Of a stretch of 64,000 nucleotides of DNA, positions 33,534 to 44,894 are shown one piece after another. The first letter of the stretch is position 1, and every line of letters begins with the position of its first letter. The position numbers and the translations under genes are program-made. The stretch is from Clarireedia homoeocarpa (taxonomy: Eukaryota; Ascomycota; Leotiomycetes; Helotiales; Rutstroemiaceae), in the NCBI GenBank assembly GCA_001465935.1, contig LNKV01000025.1, positions 81,609-145,608 on the forward strand. Reading direction: 5' to 3'. The notes below the pieces were generated by a model that made no database searches, was not told the origin of the DNA, and worked only from the letters and a program-made list of their open reading frames with translations.

Positions 33534-34746
33534 GAAGGTTGGTGTGGTATTGTGATTTCTTTTTTGGGAAGGCGATTTGGGGTGTTTTTTCCTTTCTTTT
33601 TCCGGACGGCAAGGGCCGGGGTGGGAAGAGGAGTTGGCAGTAGGAGTGGATAGGAAGGTATTGTTTATTTATATACATAGTTCCCGTATTTCTACAAGTC
33701 AGTGATGAATGGTATGCAAGTGCATATCGATGGACTGGGCTGGACTGCACTAGACGGGAGAGAGGGGGCGCATATATTCTTTTCTGTGATTTCCGGGGAC
33801 GAAACCGGGAATGGGGGGGTTTGGTATACATATGAGTGAGCATCGTATCGTCATCGGCATGAGGGACACATAGTATAGTAGAAATAGGTATTCTTACTAT
33901 AACTTACGCGCAAACATCATTTTTCGCGGATAGTTGGCCGGTTGGCCGGCGCATTATATATCGAAGCGGGGTTGGTTGGGTTGGGGGGTTCGAATTTATA
34001 TAGAGTTAGATAGATGTCTATTTGTATCTACTTATCTCCAATACAATATTATAAACTAATTCTAGTCTTCCCGGGAGGAGAGGCCCGGGGGGGGGGGGGG
34101 TATTCAAGTAAAGAACAGAAATAAGTATAAAATATTATCTATCCATCTAAATAGATGGTAAATAAATTAAGAGTTCAAGTAATATATTGTATAGTTATTA
34201 GTTCTAATAATTTATCTTATATATTTATTTATACTAACTTGTTACTTACAATGAGTATGAGTAATGAATGAATAGTTTACCTGTATACCTACTACTGTAT
34301 CTATTATACCCTACTACCACCGTATTACAATCACTATCACGAAAAACTGTCAATATCCCCCCCCCCCTTCCAAAAAAAATGTAAACCTAAACTATAAATT
34401 TTCTTATTCCTATTCCTATAACGTTGCTACATCTACTGAATTCTATCCATCCATCCATCCATCCATCCATGCTTCTTTTGCATATTCCTTATTCCTATAT
34501 CAACGAGGGGGTATGATTTCATCAATTCGTAAAATAGCTCTTTTCCCTTGCTTCCATTCTTGGTTCCCATTTTCCCTTCTTGCTTCTCCCCAATCAATCA
34601 AGCAAGCATGCATTCATTCATCCGTCCTTCCAGGCGGTCAAACTAAAGAGAATCTTCACTCGGACTAAATATCCTCGAATCTAGATAAGAATAAACATCT
34701 TCCTCTCGATGCACTCACTTCCATCGTCACCTTCCATGTAGACCCT
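33534..34746. other. AT-rich intergenic region between convergent genes
   Basis: This 1.2-kb spacer is the shared 3' flank of the 869-aa gene (plus) and Kap123 (minus). It is strongly A+T-rich from about 33.9 to 34.5 kb and contains a G14 run (34087-34100), a C11 run (34357-34367) and (CCAT)6 (34447-34470). No gene supported. Confidence 0.7.
34447..34470. repeat. (CCAT)6 microsatellite
   Basis: Six uninterrupted CCAT units. Confidence 0.95.
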
Positions 34747-37700
34747 CTAGCACAAAGCCTTCAACCCATCAAACCCATCCAACAACTCCGGATGACTGCT
34801 CGCAATAAACTTAACAATACCGATGACCTTCTCTCTCGTCTCAACCTCAAGCTGACCCTCCGGTTCACCAAGAACGGCCGCGAAAACCGGAATCAACTTT
34901 GGTGTGAGCTGGAGGATAACTTGATTACTTTGGCTGTACAAGAAAGTAATACATTCGAAGATTGGTTCGTTCTCTTCGTAGTCTTCCTTTAGGGGTAGGA
35001 GATTAACCATCACGGGGAGGATATCATTGAGTGGTACGGCATCTGGATGGGCCATGATCATACGGGCGACACATCCGCATGCGTTATCGATTGAACGTGC
35101 GTGGTTGGTTTGGAGAAGAGGTTCAAGCTTTTGGAGAATGGTGTTGTAGGAGGGAAGGTAGGTGGCGGAATCCTGGGAGTGGTAGATCAAGACTCCAGTT
35201 CCGTATGCAGCGTTGGATTTAGTTTCAGCATCAGGGTCTGAGAGACGCTTGAGGAGTACTGGCATAAGAGATTTGGTAAATGGTGTGATACCTGCGCCCA
35301 TGTGTCCAGCACATTCGGCGATGATGCCGATAGCCGTGGAGCGCTCGAAGTTGGTATTTGAAGAAGCGAACTTCTTGAGAGGCTTCTCATACTCGGCAAA
35401 GATCTCGGCGAATTGTGGGCCGAGAGCAAGGGCAAGGTTTGAGATGAGGTCAAGAGCAGTATCAATGACGAGCCAGTCATACTCGGAAGATTCTGCGTCT
35501 TCTTCTTCAGGAGTGTCGAAATCACCAAGGTCCTGTTGGCAAGGATGCTGACGGTTGATGATAGCGGAGACGATGTCCTTTGTCTTCTCGAGGAAATTAG
35601 GTTGGGTCAAGATAGCTGGACCGCAGAGCTTGAGTGTCGAGGTAACATTGCGGTTGATATCGGTAACGACGCCACTATGAGAATGTTAAAAAGTGTTGCC
35701 CGACTAACAATAACATAATTCAGATAAACAAATAGGATCAGAAGTAGATACGCGTTCGCAGCATGTGCAACTTGTGCATCTGAGTGAGCTGGGTATAACG
35801 TCATGTTGTTCATCATTTCATCTTGGAAACCAGGAATTAAAAGAAAAGAACTTACCGATCATACTCGTCCTCCCACAGAGAAAGAGTAGCAACTGCAACA
35901 ATCTCTCCCAATTTGGTGAGCTCAGCTGAAGGTTGAACATTCAACGGTAGACCAGGGGTCCATTTTGTGTTGGTTTGGTCTTCCATCATGCTGAACAGGC
36001 AAGCGTAAGCTCTCCATAATGTGCTGATGGCAGTCTTCCTTACACCCTCATAAGAGTGCTCTACCAATGGCATAACCGCCTCGACAGTCTTTTCGAAGTA
36101 AGGCATGTACTTTCCTCGAGTATGTGTGAGAATATCACCAATAACCTCTACAGCGACCTCCTTCTCTAAAGCGACGGCGGTAACTGCAGTAAGATCATCC
36201 CAGTCATCCTCATCCTCTTCATCATCTTCCATATCTCCTGTCTCAACATCAGTCGCAGCGGCAACCTTAACTTTCTTGCCTGCGACAATGACTTCTTGAC
36301 CAAGCAAGTCTTGAGCATGCTGACCAAGCTCAACTTCGAGGTTGTCTTCTTGCTGAGCCAAGCTTGCTGCAAGAGCATTAACGACCCCGTCAAGGTATGG
36401 AGTAAACTCTTCCTCGTAGATCTTTGCCAAAGTGCTCCAGAGAATGTAACTAGTTTCCTTTAGGCGTGGATGGTCCAGGTGGAGAGCCTCCTCACTTGTG
36501 GCCATGATATCTCTAACGTATGGCTCGAACACCTTGGGTCCGACAGCTGTGGCCATGCTTCCAATGGCGTCGCAAACTGTAGCACGGAGATCAAGCTCCT
36601 CGTTGCTGTCCTTCACATTAGCATATGGGGCCAGTTTTTCAATGGTGTCCTTGAAGTATGGGAGGAATGCTTCTTCCGAGGATCCAGCGATAGAACCTAG
36701 GGCGCCTGCGGCAGAAGCCTTGACATCGAGTTCAGGGTGATCCAAGAGTTGAATGAGTCGTTGGAGGAGAGCTTGAAGGTAGTTCTTGAGAATATCTCCA
36801 TCCATGCCTTCGGTCAGCGAATCCAGCGCAGCGCAAGATGCCTTCATTATATCAATTGTTTGCTTGTCATTATTCCCACTAGCTGCATGTTGCATAGCAG
36901 CATCAAGATTATTGAGGAGTGCAGGAACCAAGCGCTCATGGGTCTTTTGGAGATCCTCAGCAAGGTCATCTGCCAATCTCGCAACACCATTGAGAGCAGC
37001 ATGTCGGACTTTCATTTCAGGGTCCTCTAGCAACTTGAAAACGATAGGCAAGAAGCCGTCTAACTGAGTGCCAACGAAATCCGGAGCTCCTTCTACACAC
37101 ATGCCGAGAGCGAGAATACCAGCTTGACGATGTTTAGGATCTGGAGAGCTAGAGAACTTGGGTAGAGCATTGAGAAGAGGAACGATGACTTGACGAGGTG
37201 GTAGACTCTCAGCAAGTAAACTTAGAAGACCCAACGCGCTGCGAGCGGGAGATGAATCGTCATCGTCGTCTTCATCGTCTTCGAGCTCAGTAGCAATTTG
37301 CATGCTTGCCATAGTGATCCGTTCACCCAAATCCTTGGTACCCTGCAACTTCATTTTCCTGTATCTGGTGCATTGCATAAGGAATGAAAGAGCTTGCGAT
37401 CTAGCATCATTTTCATTGTTGGTATCTGCTGCAATATCAAGCATGAAACTGCACAGATCCTTGAAGTGGGTAGCCACCAAAGATGAGTCGCATCCCAAAA
37501 GAGTTTGGAAAACCTCGAAAGCTTGCACAGTGCGATCTTCCTCCTTGGCATCGACAAATCCCTTAAGAACGGCGACCATCTCTGGGAAGATCTGTACCCA
37601 CAATTTCAGAGGCGTTGGGTCCTCATCTGGGTCAATCATGGTGGCCACAGCACCAAGACAGATCATGGTATTAATGCGGACATCGGTGCTCTCTGGATCC

Positions 37701-38288
37701 TTAATAGTCTTGCTCAGAATCGAGAAGATTTCGGGAATTTTTTCGGCGAAATATGTGGAAGCAGTTTCGAGCAAGGTGAATAAGATGAAGACACCAACTT
37801 CGCGGTGAGAAACTTGTGGAGAGCCAGTGGCTTGAGCAAGCAAGTCTGGTAGCTCCGCCCATTCATCATTTTCGATATCTACACTAGCGATCGCAGCGAT
37901 GATACGAGCACCTGAATGCCTAACTAGTTTGACCTCTTCATTCAATGTCTTTTCTAAAAGCTTTTGTCGGATTTGAGGCTTTTGATCAGCTGGGATCGAT
38001 TTCCAATGCTTGGAGACCAAACGCTGAGACTCGACGGCGGCTTGTTGTCGTACACCTTGATCATTGTGAGAAATATAGATTTCGATCAACCATAGGAGCG
38101 ATTCAGGATTTGGGTAGTAATTCTTTCGAAGTTCTGTGGTCGCAGCCTTGACTCGTTCGGTATCAGCTGCAGAGATTGAATGTTAGCAACTGCGAGCGCA
38201 ATGAGGGGTTGATTTTGACTATGAGCATGCGATGGAACTTACGAATTAGAACGCTCTGCAAGAGCTCGAGGAATTTTTGTTGATCCAT
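34747..38288 (-). CDS. KAP123: Importin beta-4 / Kap123 karyopherin (1094 aa)
   Basis: Exons complement(34747..35674, 35856..38166, 38243..38288), giving 1094 aa, close to the usual Kap123 length. It starts MDQQKFLELLQSVLIPDTER and is built of HEAT repeats throughout (RQQAAVESQRLVSKHW; HREVGVFILFTLLETA; KVRHAALNGVARLADD; DVKASAAGALGSIAGS; GVRKTAISTLWRAYACL). Acidic loops (LEDDEDDDDDSS; DMEDDEEDEDDWDDL) lie where this family binds basic cargo. The last exon begins GVVTDINRNVTSTLKLCGP. Known of the family: Kap123/importin-4 carries ribosomal proteins and histones H3/H4 into the nucleus in a Ran-dependent cycle. The 181-nt second intron contains no alternative exon that keeps the frame. Confidence 0.95.
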
Positions 38289-38819
38289 TTCAAAGGCTCG
38301 TTACATGTAACTGCACATGTAAAAGCCGAGTATGAAATGTTTTTGTAAAATTGTCGAAGTCGTTCACACAATGAATGCGACTTGGACTTGATGGATAAAA
38401 AAGAAAAAAATATTTCGAGGGGTCATTTTACTAGACAAGGGTCAGCCTGGTTCCCAGAAACCAACCACGCCAATGCAGCGCTTAGTCCTACAGTGTAGAA
38501 CTAAGTGCCCCAGGCATGAAGTGGGATCAAACCAGGCAATCGTGGTAATGAATAATGAAAGCTCCAGTAGAGTAGGATCAAGGATGAGAATGACAAGGAG
38601 CTTTACTCGAAAATTTTGCAGATGAGTGAGTTGTATGGTGTTACCTAGGTGATTGATTGGCTTTCAGTGGATTCCAACAAGGCAAATCTTTACCTAACAA
38701 GAAAGAGAAGCATCTTCTCTACGGAATAGTAAACAACCAGCCATTCTCCAGACACTCTCTCCCCAAACACACACTTCTCATCAGCCACCCCCATCCTCTC
38801 CTCACCCATCACTCACTCA
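38289..38819. other. Intergenic region, Kap123 promoter
   Basis: 531 bp between the Kap123 start and the stop of the acetyltransferase gene, both on the minus strand. Only promoter/3' flank sequence is apparent. Confidence 0.5.
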
Positions 38820-39454
38820 TCAATCAGTTTGCAGCGCATCAGCACTTCCCGGCCCAACCCTATTCAACACCACCAACCCATGCTTTCCCTTCCCCGACTC
38901 AAAAACACTCAAACCCAACATCTTCGAGTAAAACTCCTTGGCCTCCTCTCCCGTACTACTCGCCACACACACGAATCTCCGCAACTCCGGCCAGCTGCTT
39001 ACCACCTCGTTCACGCACTCCATCAGCCATTTGCCGAGGCCCTGCTTCTGGTACTCGGGGAGGACATAGACGTCTGTCAGCCAGGCGAAGGAAACTTCGT
39101 CGGTAATGAGACGGGCTAGTCCGATTTGAGTGGGGGAGGCACGACCTATGGGGGTTTTAGCTGCTGTGCTTGTGGATGGGGGTAGAAAGGGGTTGGAGGG
39201 GGGAATATTGGTAGGTATGTGTACTGACCGGCGAGGGCAGCGGTTGATTGGGGTAGTTCGTAAAGACCGAAACATAATGAGTTATTGAGCATTTTATTTA
39301 ACGTGTCGAGAGGTAAGGCCTTAGCCCAGTATACCTCAGGTGAGTCGAAGGCGGCATTGATAGCTTTTGTGTCGAGGAGATTTGAGGATGTAGAGATAAG
39401 ATAATTCGCCTTGTACCATTCTGTCGGCGGAGAGGAGGATGAGATGGGAGCCAT
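38820..39454 (-). CDS. GNAT-family N-acetyltransferase (183 aa)
   Basis: Exons complement(38820..39145, 39229..39454). The N-terminus carries YLISTSSNLLDTKAINAAF and YWAKALPLDTLNKMLNNSLC, then FGLYE and, after the intron, RASPTQIGLARLITD. The acetyl-CoA site is FAWLTDVYVLPEYQKQGLGK (motif A, QxxGxG/A type), followed by WLMECVNEVV and RFVCVASSTGEEAKEFYSK with the Tyr expected near the end of the fold. Length and order fit small fungal GNAT enzymes of unknown substrate, often annotated as aralkylamine or generic acetyltransferases. The 83-nt intron has donor GTCAGT. Confidence 0.92.
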
Positions 39455-40175
39455 TTTTCTCGGCGTGATGAATCGTATAGGTGATATAGACGATTAGATA
39501 GCGTTTCTTGGAATATGGATGCAGTGAAAGGCTGTAGGTCAGAAATGCGGGGTTGTCCTAAAGCAGATGGTGGGGTTGATATGACGATGTCGGACATGGA
39601 GACTCACTGGTACAGAAACATCTGACGACGTTCTAATGTCCTAATGTCCTAATGTCCTCATCAACTACAGCGCAGAACCTCGAATCAATCAATAATTGCT
39701 TCCAGTACAATGGTTTCTATTCACCAGAAATCAGCTATCACCTATTCGAATTGACTCGCATCAGCCGCCTGGCTTGCTTCGCTGTAGAGAGCAGGGGCAC
39801 TTCTACTCGCCAATCTGCAGGAGAGAATTCACTCGTTGTAGCTACCGAATGATCTAAATGTTTTCCCCTCAGCCATTCGCAACATTCTATGGGCGCGAGG
39901 AAATATTCACTATCGAGTGACTTCGCAACATGAACAGAAAGTGCTCCGAGATTATATGGAAGAAAAAGAAACCAAAAGAATATATTTATCTAGCTAATAA
40001 ACAGTCAACTTCATATCACGAAGATGAATATCTCCTCGGCAAGACCGCCAAGCCAGCACTCAATAGTGGTACGTTCATCTTCAAACAGTAACGCCGTTTC
40101 ACCAGGCGCTGAAAAGCACCAAGCACGCACCAGGCTACCATCTTCATAGTTCATTAATACCCGAGTCGTCCATCA
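39455..40175. other. Intergenic region
   Basis: Upstream of the GNAT gene (minus) and downstream of the DUF7029-like gene (minus). It contains (CTAATGTC)3 at 39633-39656. No gene supported. Confidence 0.5.
39633..39656. repeat. 8-bp tandem repeat (CTAATGTC)3
   Basis: Three perfect adjacent copies. Confidence 0.95.
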
Positions 40176-42209
40176 TTAAAAAGTGAGAGCAACAAACAAC
40201 ACGCTCAAAAGCATTCCTCCAGTCCAGAAGACCGCATCAACTCCTGAAGGAGGGCCTCTGTGCACGCCTGCGCTTTTGCTCTTTCCTTGGCCGGAAGAGC
40301 CTTCACCGGAAGAGCCTCCACCAGAAGAGCCTCCACCGGAAGATGACGTCGGTTTCGAGGTCGACGTAGGTGTAGGCGAAGCAAATGCTTTCTTCGAACC
40401 ATCGAAGCTCAAACAGGCTGTTGGCAGAGTTAGTCCCGTCTGAGCCATTGTCGCGGCTGTTTCCACAGCTTCTGTGTAAGCCGCAAGCCTGGCTTGAATC
40501 CCGGCTTGTAAACCGATAGCTATATTGGCTGCGGGGACGATATTGATCAGATTCTGGTAGACCTCGCTCTTCAATTCACTGGTTAAGCTTTTATTTATTG
40601 GTTTGCAGTCCGAGTCGACATCTGAGACCTGATTGAAAGCGACCTCGAGCTTAGGAAGGTTGAGAAATGCGCCGGCGTTGATACTGCCAGAATCTTCTAG
40701 GATGTCTACTCCGAGGAGAATCTGAGATTGAAGACCGAGTGATAGTGTCAAAGAGGCTAATGGACTGGTAGAGGTGAAGGGTATCGTGTTGATACTCGAG
40801 TCGCTGAAGCCATTCGAGGTTGAATCAGAAAGGTTACCAATACTCATATTCACGTATGACTTGTCTGGGGAGTTGAACTCAAAGCCGTATGTAAAGTCCA
40901 TACTCTCCGACAAAACAATCTCCCCAATGATTGTGGGAACTAACAAGGGGCCAATCGCCGCAATGCCTGGTATCTAATCTCATATTCTTAGTGTGGCTCG
41001 AACTTGTCTAGCAACTAGAACTTACCGCGAACCCTGGTAAAGCCAGGGTGACAAGCGGGTAGCTGAAAGATTTGTCGATGGCGCCACTAATGGATGTATC
41101 GATCTCTATGTGTGCATTGAATCCGTTGGCCTCCGCATAGAAGTATCCTTCTTTCAAGAAATTCACGGCCTCACCAACACTCGTGTTAAAAGTGCCCATA
41201 GACACTGCTCCATGGGTGATACTAATGTCGCCCGCAATGGAGCAATTGCCACACTTGATTGTTATTGTCTCCTTCCTATTACCGTTTCTAGAGCGATCGA
41301 ATTAGCAATGGCAGAATTTGTGGAGTGAATGGTGGAAATACGATTGTGTGATTGTAAAACTGAAATCAGATGGTGCGACATATCCAATATCATGATCAGA
41401 TTTATCCGAAGTCGGTGTTGGAAGAGCAGGCGGTGGGAACGATACAGTTATTGAGGATGAAACAGATGTTGAGGTGATTGTGCGTTTCTTCATTCCATGA
41501 GTGCGGACAGAACCAATCGCGTACTGGCCCATTCCGAACTTGATTTCCATGGTACCATAAGCATCTTTCCAGCTGATTCTCTGGACAGAAAGAACGGCAG
41601 TATTGGAACCAGAGTTGAAGAGAACGCTCGAGACTCTGTCGATTCATTAACAAAATCTTAGGACCAATCGAAGCGAATGATACATACAAGTACGGAGCTC
41701 GCGCACCTTCATCATTGCATCCAGCATGCGAGGAAATAACCAGAAATTCAGAAAGTCCCTCCCATTCTCTTTCAGCATTCGCTAGTAGGCTTGCAGAAGG
41801 AAAGTCGATAACGATAGTCGAGTCCGAGCACATGATATCCTTGACATTGAGTTCGATATCTTCCAAAGCCACTGCCGGCAACTTGTATCTCATTGAAGTA
41901 GTCGCGAAGCGTGAATCTATTCCGCGAAGTATGGAATCATCTGCTTCAGATTAGCTTCTCTTACTTTCCGCACCATCATACCTTTGACTTACGATGGGCG
42001 TAATGATGTTCGCACTCATAGTTCGGCTTAAAATTTGGAAGCCCCCTTTTCTGGCCTGCAGAGCGTACGGTGATGGCCGAGAGGATTGTCGTTTCTCTTG
42101 TAGATGCGAGATCCCTATGGAGGATGTCCATATCGTTGCTATACAAGGCTGCTGCGACTTCGACGCAGATCACCAACGAGGCTAAGCCTCTCTCAAGCTG
42201 GAAAAACAT
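40176..42209 (-). CDS. Secreted GPI-anchored DUF7029/DUF7223-like protein (607 aa)
   Basis: Exons complement(40176..40973, 41026..41287, 41342..41635, 41688..41940, 41993..42209); all phases close. The leader MFFQLERGLASLVICVEVAA is a probable signal peptide. The first domain has IELNVKDIMCSDSTIVIDF, SSHAGCNDEGARAPYLVSSV, SGSNTAVLSVQRISWKDAYG and TMEIKFG, a pattern I associate with fungal DUF7029 proteins. The second (DUF7223-like) starts IKCGNCSIAGDISITHGAVS and runs through ALPGFAIPGIAAIGPLLVPT and FTYGFEFNSPDKSYVNMS. The tail is a Ser/Gly-rich linker and a hydrophobic end (AVFWTGGMLLSVLFVALTF), suggesting a GPI anchor. Biochemical role unknown; a cell-surface location is predicted. The family name is from memory of the pattern and should be checked. 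Confidence 0.8.
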
Positions 42210-43128
42210 TGTTGTCTGAAAGCAGGAAAGACAACGGTGAATGTGGAGTTGAATCGGAAGATAGAGATCGGGAAAATGGCCGTTTAACCGTTTCTTGCAC
42301 ACTATCTATATGTTGAGGCTCATCTCTATCCCTCAAAAGGAGTCGCAAAGTTATGTTTCGTATTAATGAGACCGATGGTACGCACATGGAGACCATATAG
42401 GATCTGTCGTGCGAAAGGATCAAACCCATGTGGTGAAAAAGATGTGCTGCGCCGTTCTCATTCTGCAGTCTGGAATCCTAGATGGTCGAAATGGGAAGTG
42501 CCTGAGCGTATGTTCGTCCCGACAGTTTGGTAAGGACTACATACTACTACGCTATGTTGACGAGTATTTCGGCACCGTCGTACAATTTGAAGCAGAGGAC
42601 CGACCCCATCCGTTCCCAGTTGAATGGGATCGAACAATTGAATTCGACGAGACAAGACAGCCGTCCCACAAGGCGTTCTTGATGGCGAATTCACACCAAT
42701 GCTACGTGCACAAATGTATTTTCTGCACTCATGTTGCAACATGTTGGTGTTTCTGCAAGGGGCAGTGTGCGGAAGCGAAGACAACGCAAAAGTACGTATA
42801 TGCAACTTGGGTCACATTGTGGGTCGAAGGATCAATATCCAACAGTTGGTGGGGTAATTTTTCTACAAATATTGGCAAAGGCAACCGGATGCTTTCCGCA
42901 GGATGTTCACATAAGCTACTGATACAAAGATTGTTTTAAAATGAAACAACTCGGGAGATCTGCACTGATTTTGGTTCGAGACCAACAATCGAGGTTGATC
43001 ACCTGATCTTCCCCGACCTTCTCGAACAACTTGCTTCATCATTCTTTAGAGTTATCTTTTTCCTAGGTGAGATTTAGGTGGGTCGTCCAAAGTTTGGTTG
43101 TATTGAATGCAACATTATAAAAACAGTC
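42210..43128. other. Intergenic region with one doubtful open frame
   Basis: 919 bp between the DUF7029-like start and the MFS stop. A plus-strand frame around 42409-42939 is open for 176 codons and contains a Cys-rich piece (CYVHKCIFCTHVATCWCFCK), but its first ATG is internal, the opposite strand is also open, and I recognise no family. I do not call it a gene. Confidence 0.4.
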
Positions 43129-44894
43129 TTATTTGGTATCAACAGACTTCGCAAGTTTACTGCTTCGACGTAGACTAGGTCCCCACTTGAACAGAACCCA
43201 CGGGATTGGCATCAGAGCCACTGAAATAAACCCGAATATACTTGTAGCCCATCCAACGTGAAGACGAGTATACACTGTCGGGTAGTCTTTTAGTAAAGGC
43301 GACGGAAATATCTAGGGCTGTGGACACTTACTCGGAGTAATGAAAAGAGGGAATACTGCAGCAAGAACATATCTGAGGAGTGATGTTGCCGCGACCGCTG
43401 ACGCTCCCATCAAAGCTTCATATACATCGAGAAGGTATAGTAAACCACTCATCTGATATCGTTAGCGAGCCCCTTAAAGTAGCCGTGGAGAGTGCACTAC
43501 TTACAAACACGCATAGATTGCCCCATGCAATGAAGACAGCTGCGATCACAGAACTGATCCAGTGAACATCAGCCTTCGCGGTCCATGCGAACCAAAATAA
43601 CCCCACCGGCAACCCAAAACTGCCTATCATGGCAGAATGCAAGCGATATTCAGGCGGCACCAGACCGGTACTCCACCTCGAGTTCCTTGAAGCGTGTTTT
43701 TTCTGGTACCAGAGACGATCTACCAGGATCACAGTTACCGTAGCCACGATACTGCCAATGGCAAGTGATATGAAGGTAAGTCCGATTTGCTGAATATCGA
43801 AGCCGTAAATGGTACTGTAGACGAGCGGGAAGGCGGCAAAGAACGAGTACAGGACCGCAAAGTTGAAAGCAATATAGATGGACCATGCAATCACGATTGG
43901 CTCTGTGTAAAGCATGTGAATCGGCCGGAAGAAAGTAATATAGAACACGAATTTCAGCGCCGCAAGACCCGAAGGCCCTGGTGCCGCCTTGACGCCACGC
44001 TTTCGAGCGTCTCGTTCCAGGATAGTCTTCTTATAAGTTTCTTTCATGCCAACCGCAGCCGCGAGAGACACGAAGCAAAAGAAAAGAATGATCCATTCCG
44101 TCCAGCGCCAACCTTTTTTGGCCACTGCGAAGCCGCCGATGAGAGGACTATTTAAATGTCAGCTAATTCTTCAGACGAAGAAAAAGCTAATCTATTAACT
44201 TACCCAAGTGCGGGACCTAAATATGGACACAACGCAAAAAGTGTAGCCGTCACAGCTCTCGACTCCGGCTTCCACAAATCTGCATTGGTACCAGCTCCAA
44301 CGACAAGCGGTGGACTGGCAAAGATACCAGCAAGCAAGCGACATGCAACCAGCCCTCCGAAAGTTTGGGACGCTCCGGCGCCTACGATGAACAGGGCAAA
44401 GAGAGGAAGAGAAATCAGATACGTTGCCGTTCTACCAAATCTTTCGCTCAAGGGCGCTGCAAGCACTGGTCCAAATCCCAGTCCCAGCAGGAAAAGACTA
44501 AAAGGAAGTAAGGCAGCCGCCTCGGAGACGTTGAAGATTCGCATAATGTCGGGCACAGCTGGTGTATAAACAGACGATGCGAAAGTCCTGCGAAGGATGT
44601 GTTAGATGTGGTCATTTGAGATATTTCCTAGAAGTTCACTCAAACATACACGGTGAGACCGAAGATTCCTATGAGAAGTGTATGATACACCCTCTTCGCC
44701 ATAGACCAGTTGTATGGGTTTCGATGGTCTTCATCCCAACTGACCTCGATGGCCGGTGAATTTTCCTTGCCTTCAAGCTCACCTTCACCATTGGACGTTG
44801 CACTTTGGCTTCCAGGGAATTTGGAGGCATCTTCATGCTCAAGTCCATTGCTGTTCCTCTTGATCTCTGGATTGTGCTCCTGAGTATTCGCCAT
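43129..44894 (-). CDS. MFS transporter, DHA1 family (512 aa)
   Basis: Exons complement(43129..43274, 43332..43452, 43505..44147, 44204..44587, 44650..44894). The N-terminus is hydrophilic and acidic with DEDHRNPYNWSMAKRVYHT, the usual lead-in of fungal polyamine/drug:H+ antiporters. About 12 membrane segments follow. The loop after TM2 reads PLSERFGRTATYL (motif A-like), and the TM4-5 area reads RLLAGIFASPPLVVGAG. The last exons supply YEALMGASAVAATSLLRYVL and HVGWATSIFGFISVALMPIP, placing TM11-12. Introns are 52-62 nt. It lies 2 kb from the divergently oriented PKS start, so it may export the PKS product or protect the host; this is inferred from position. Confidence 0.92.

Noticed and set aside
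33880..34500. AT-rich tract with G14, C11 and (CCAT)6 considered as a transposon or origin
   Set aside because: No terminal repeats, target-site duplication or coding remnants; simple-sequence expansion in a convergent 3' spacer explains it.
42409..42939. 176-codon plus-strand open frame between DUF7029-like and MFS genes
   Set aside because: It has no ATG at its start, the opposite strand is also open, and no family or splice pattern supports it.
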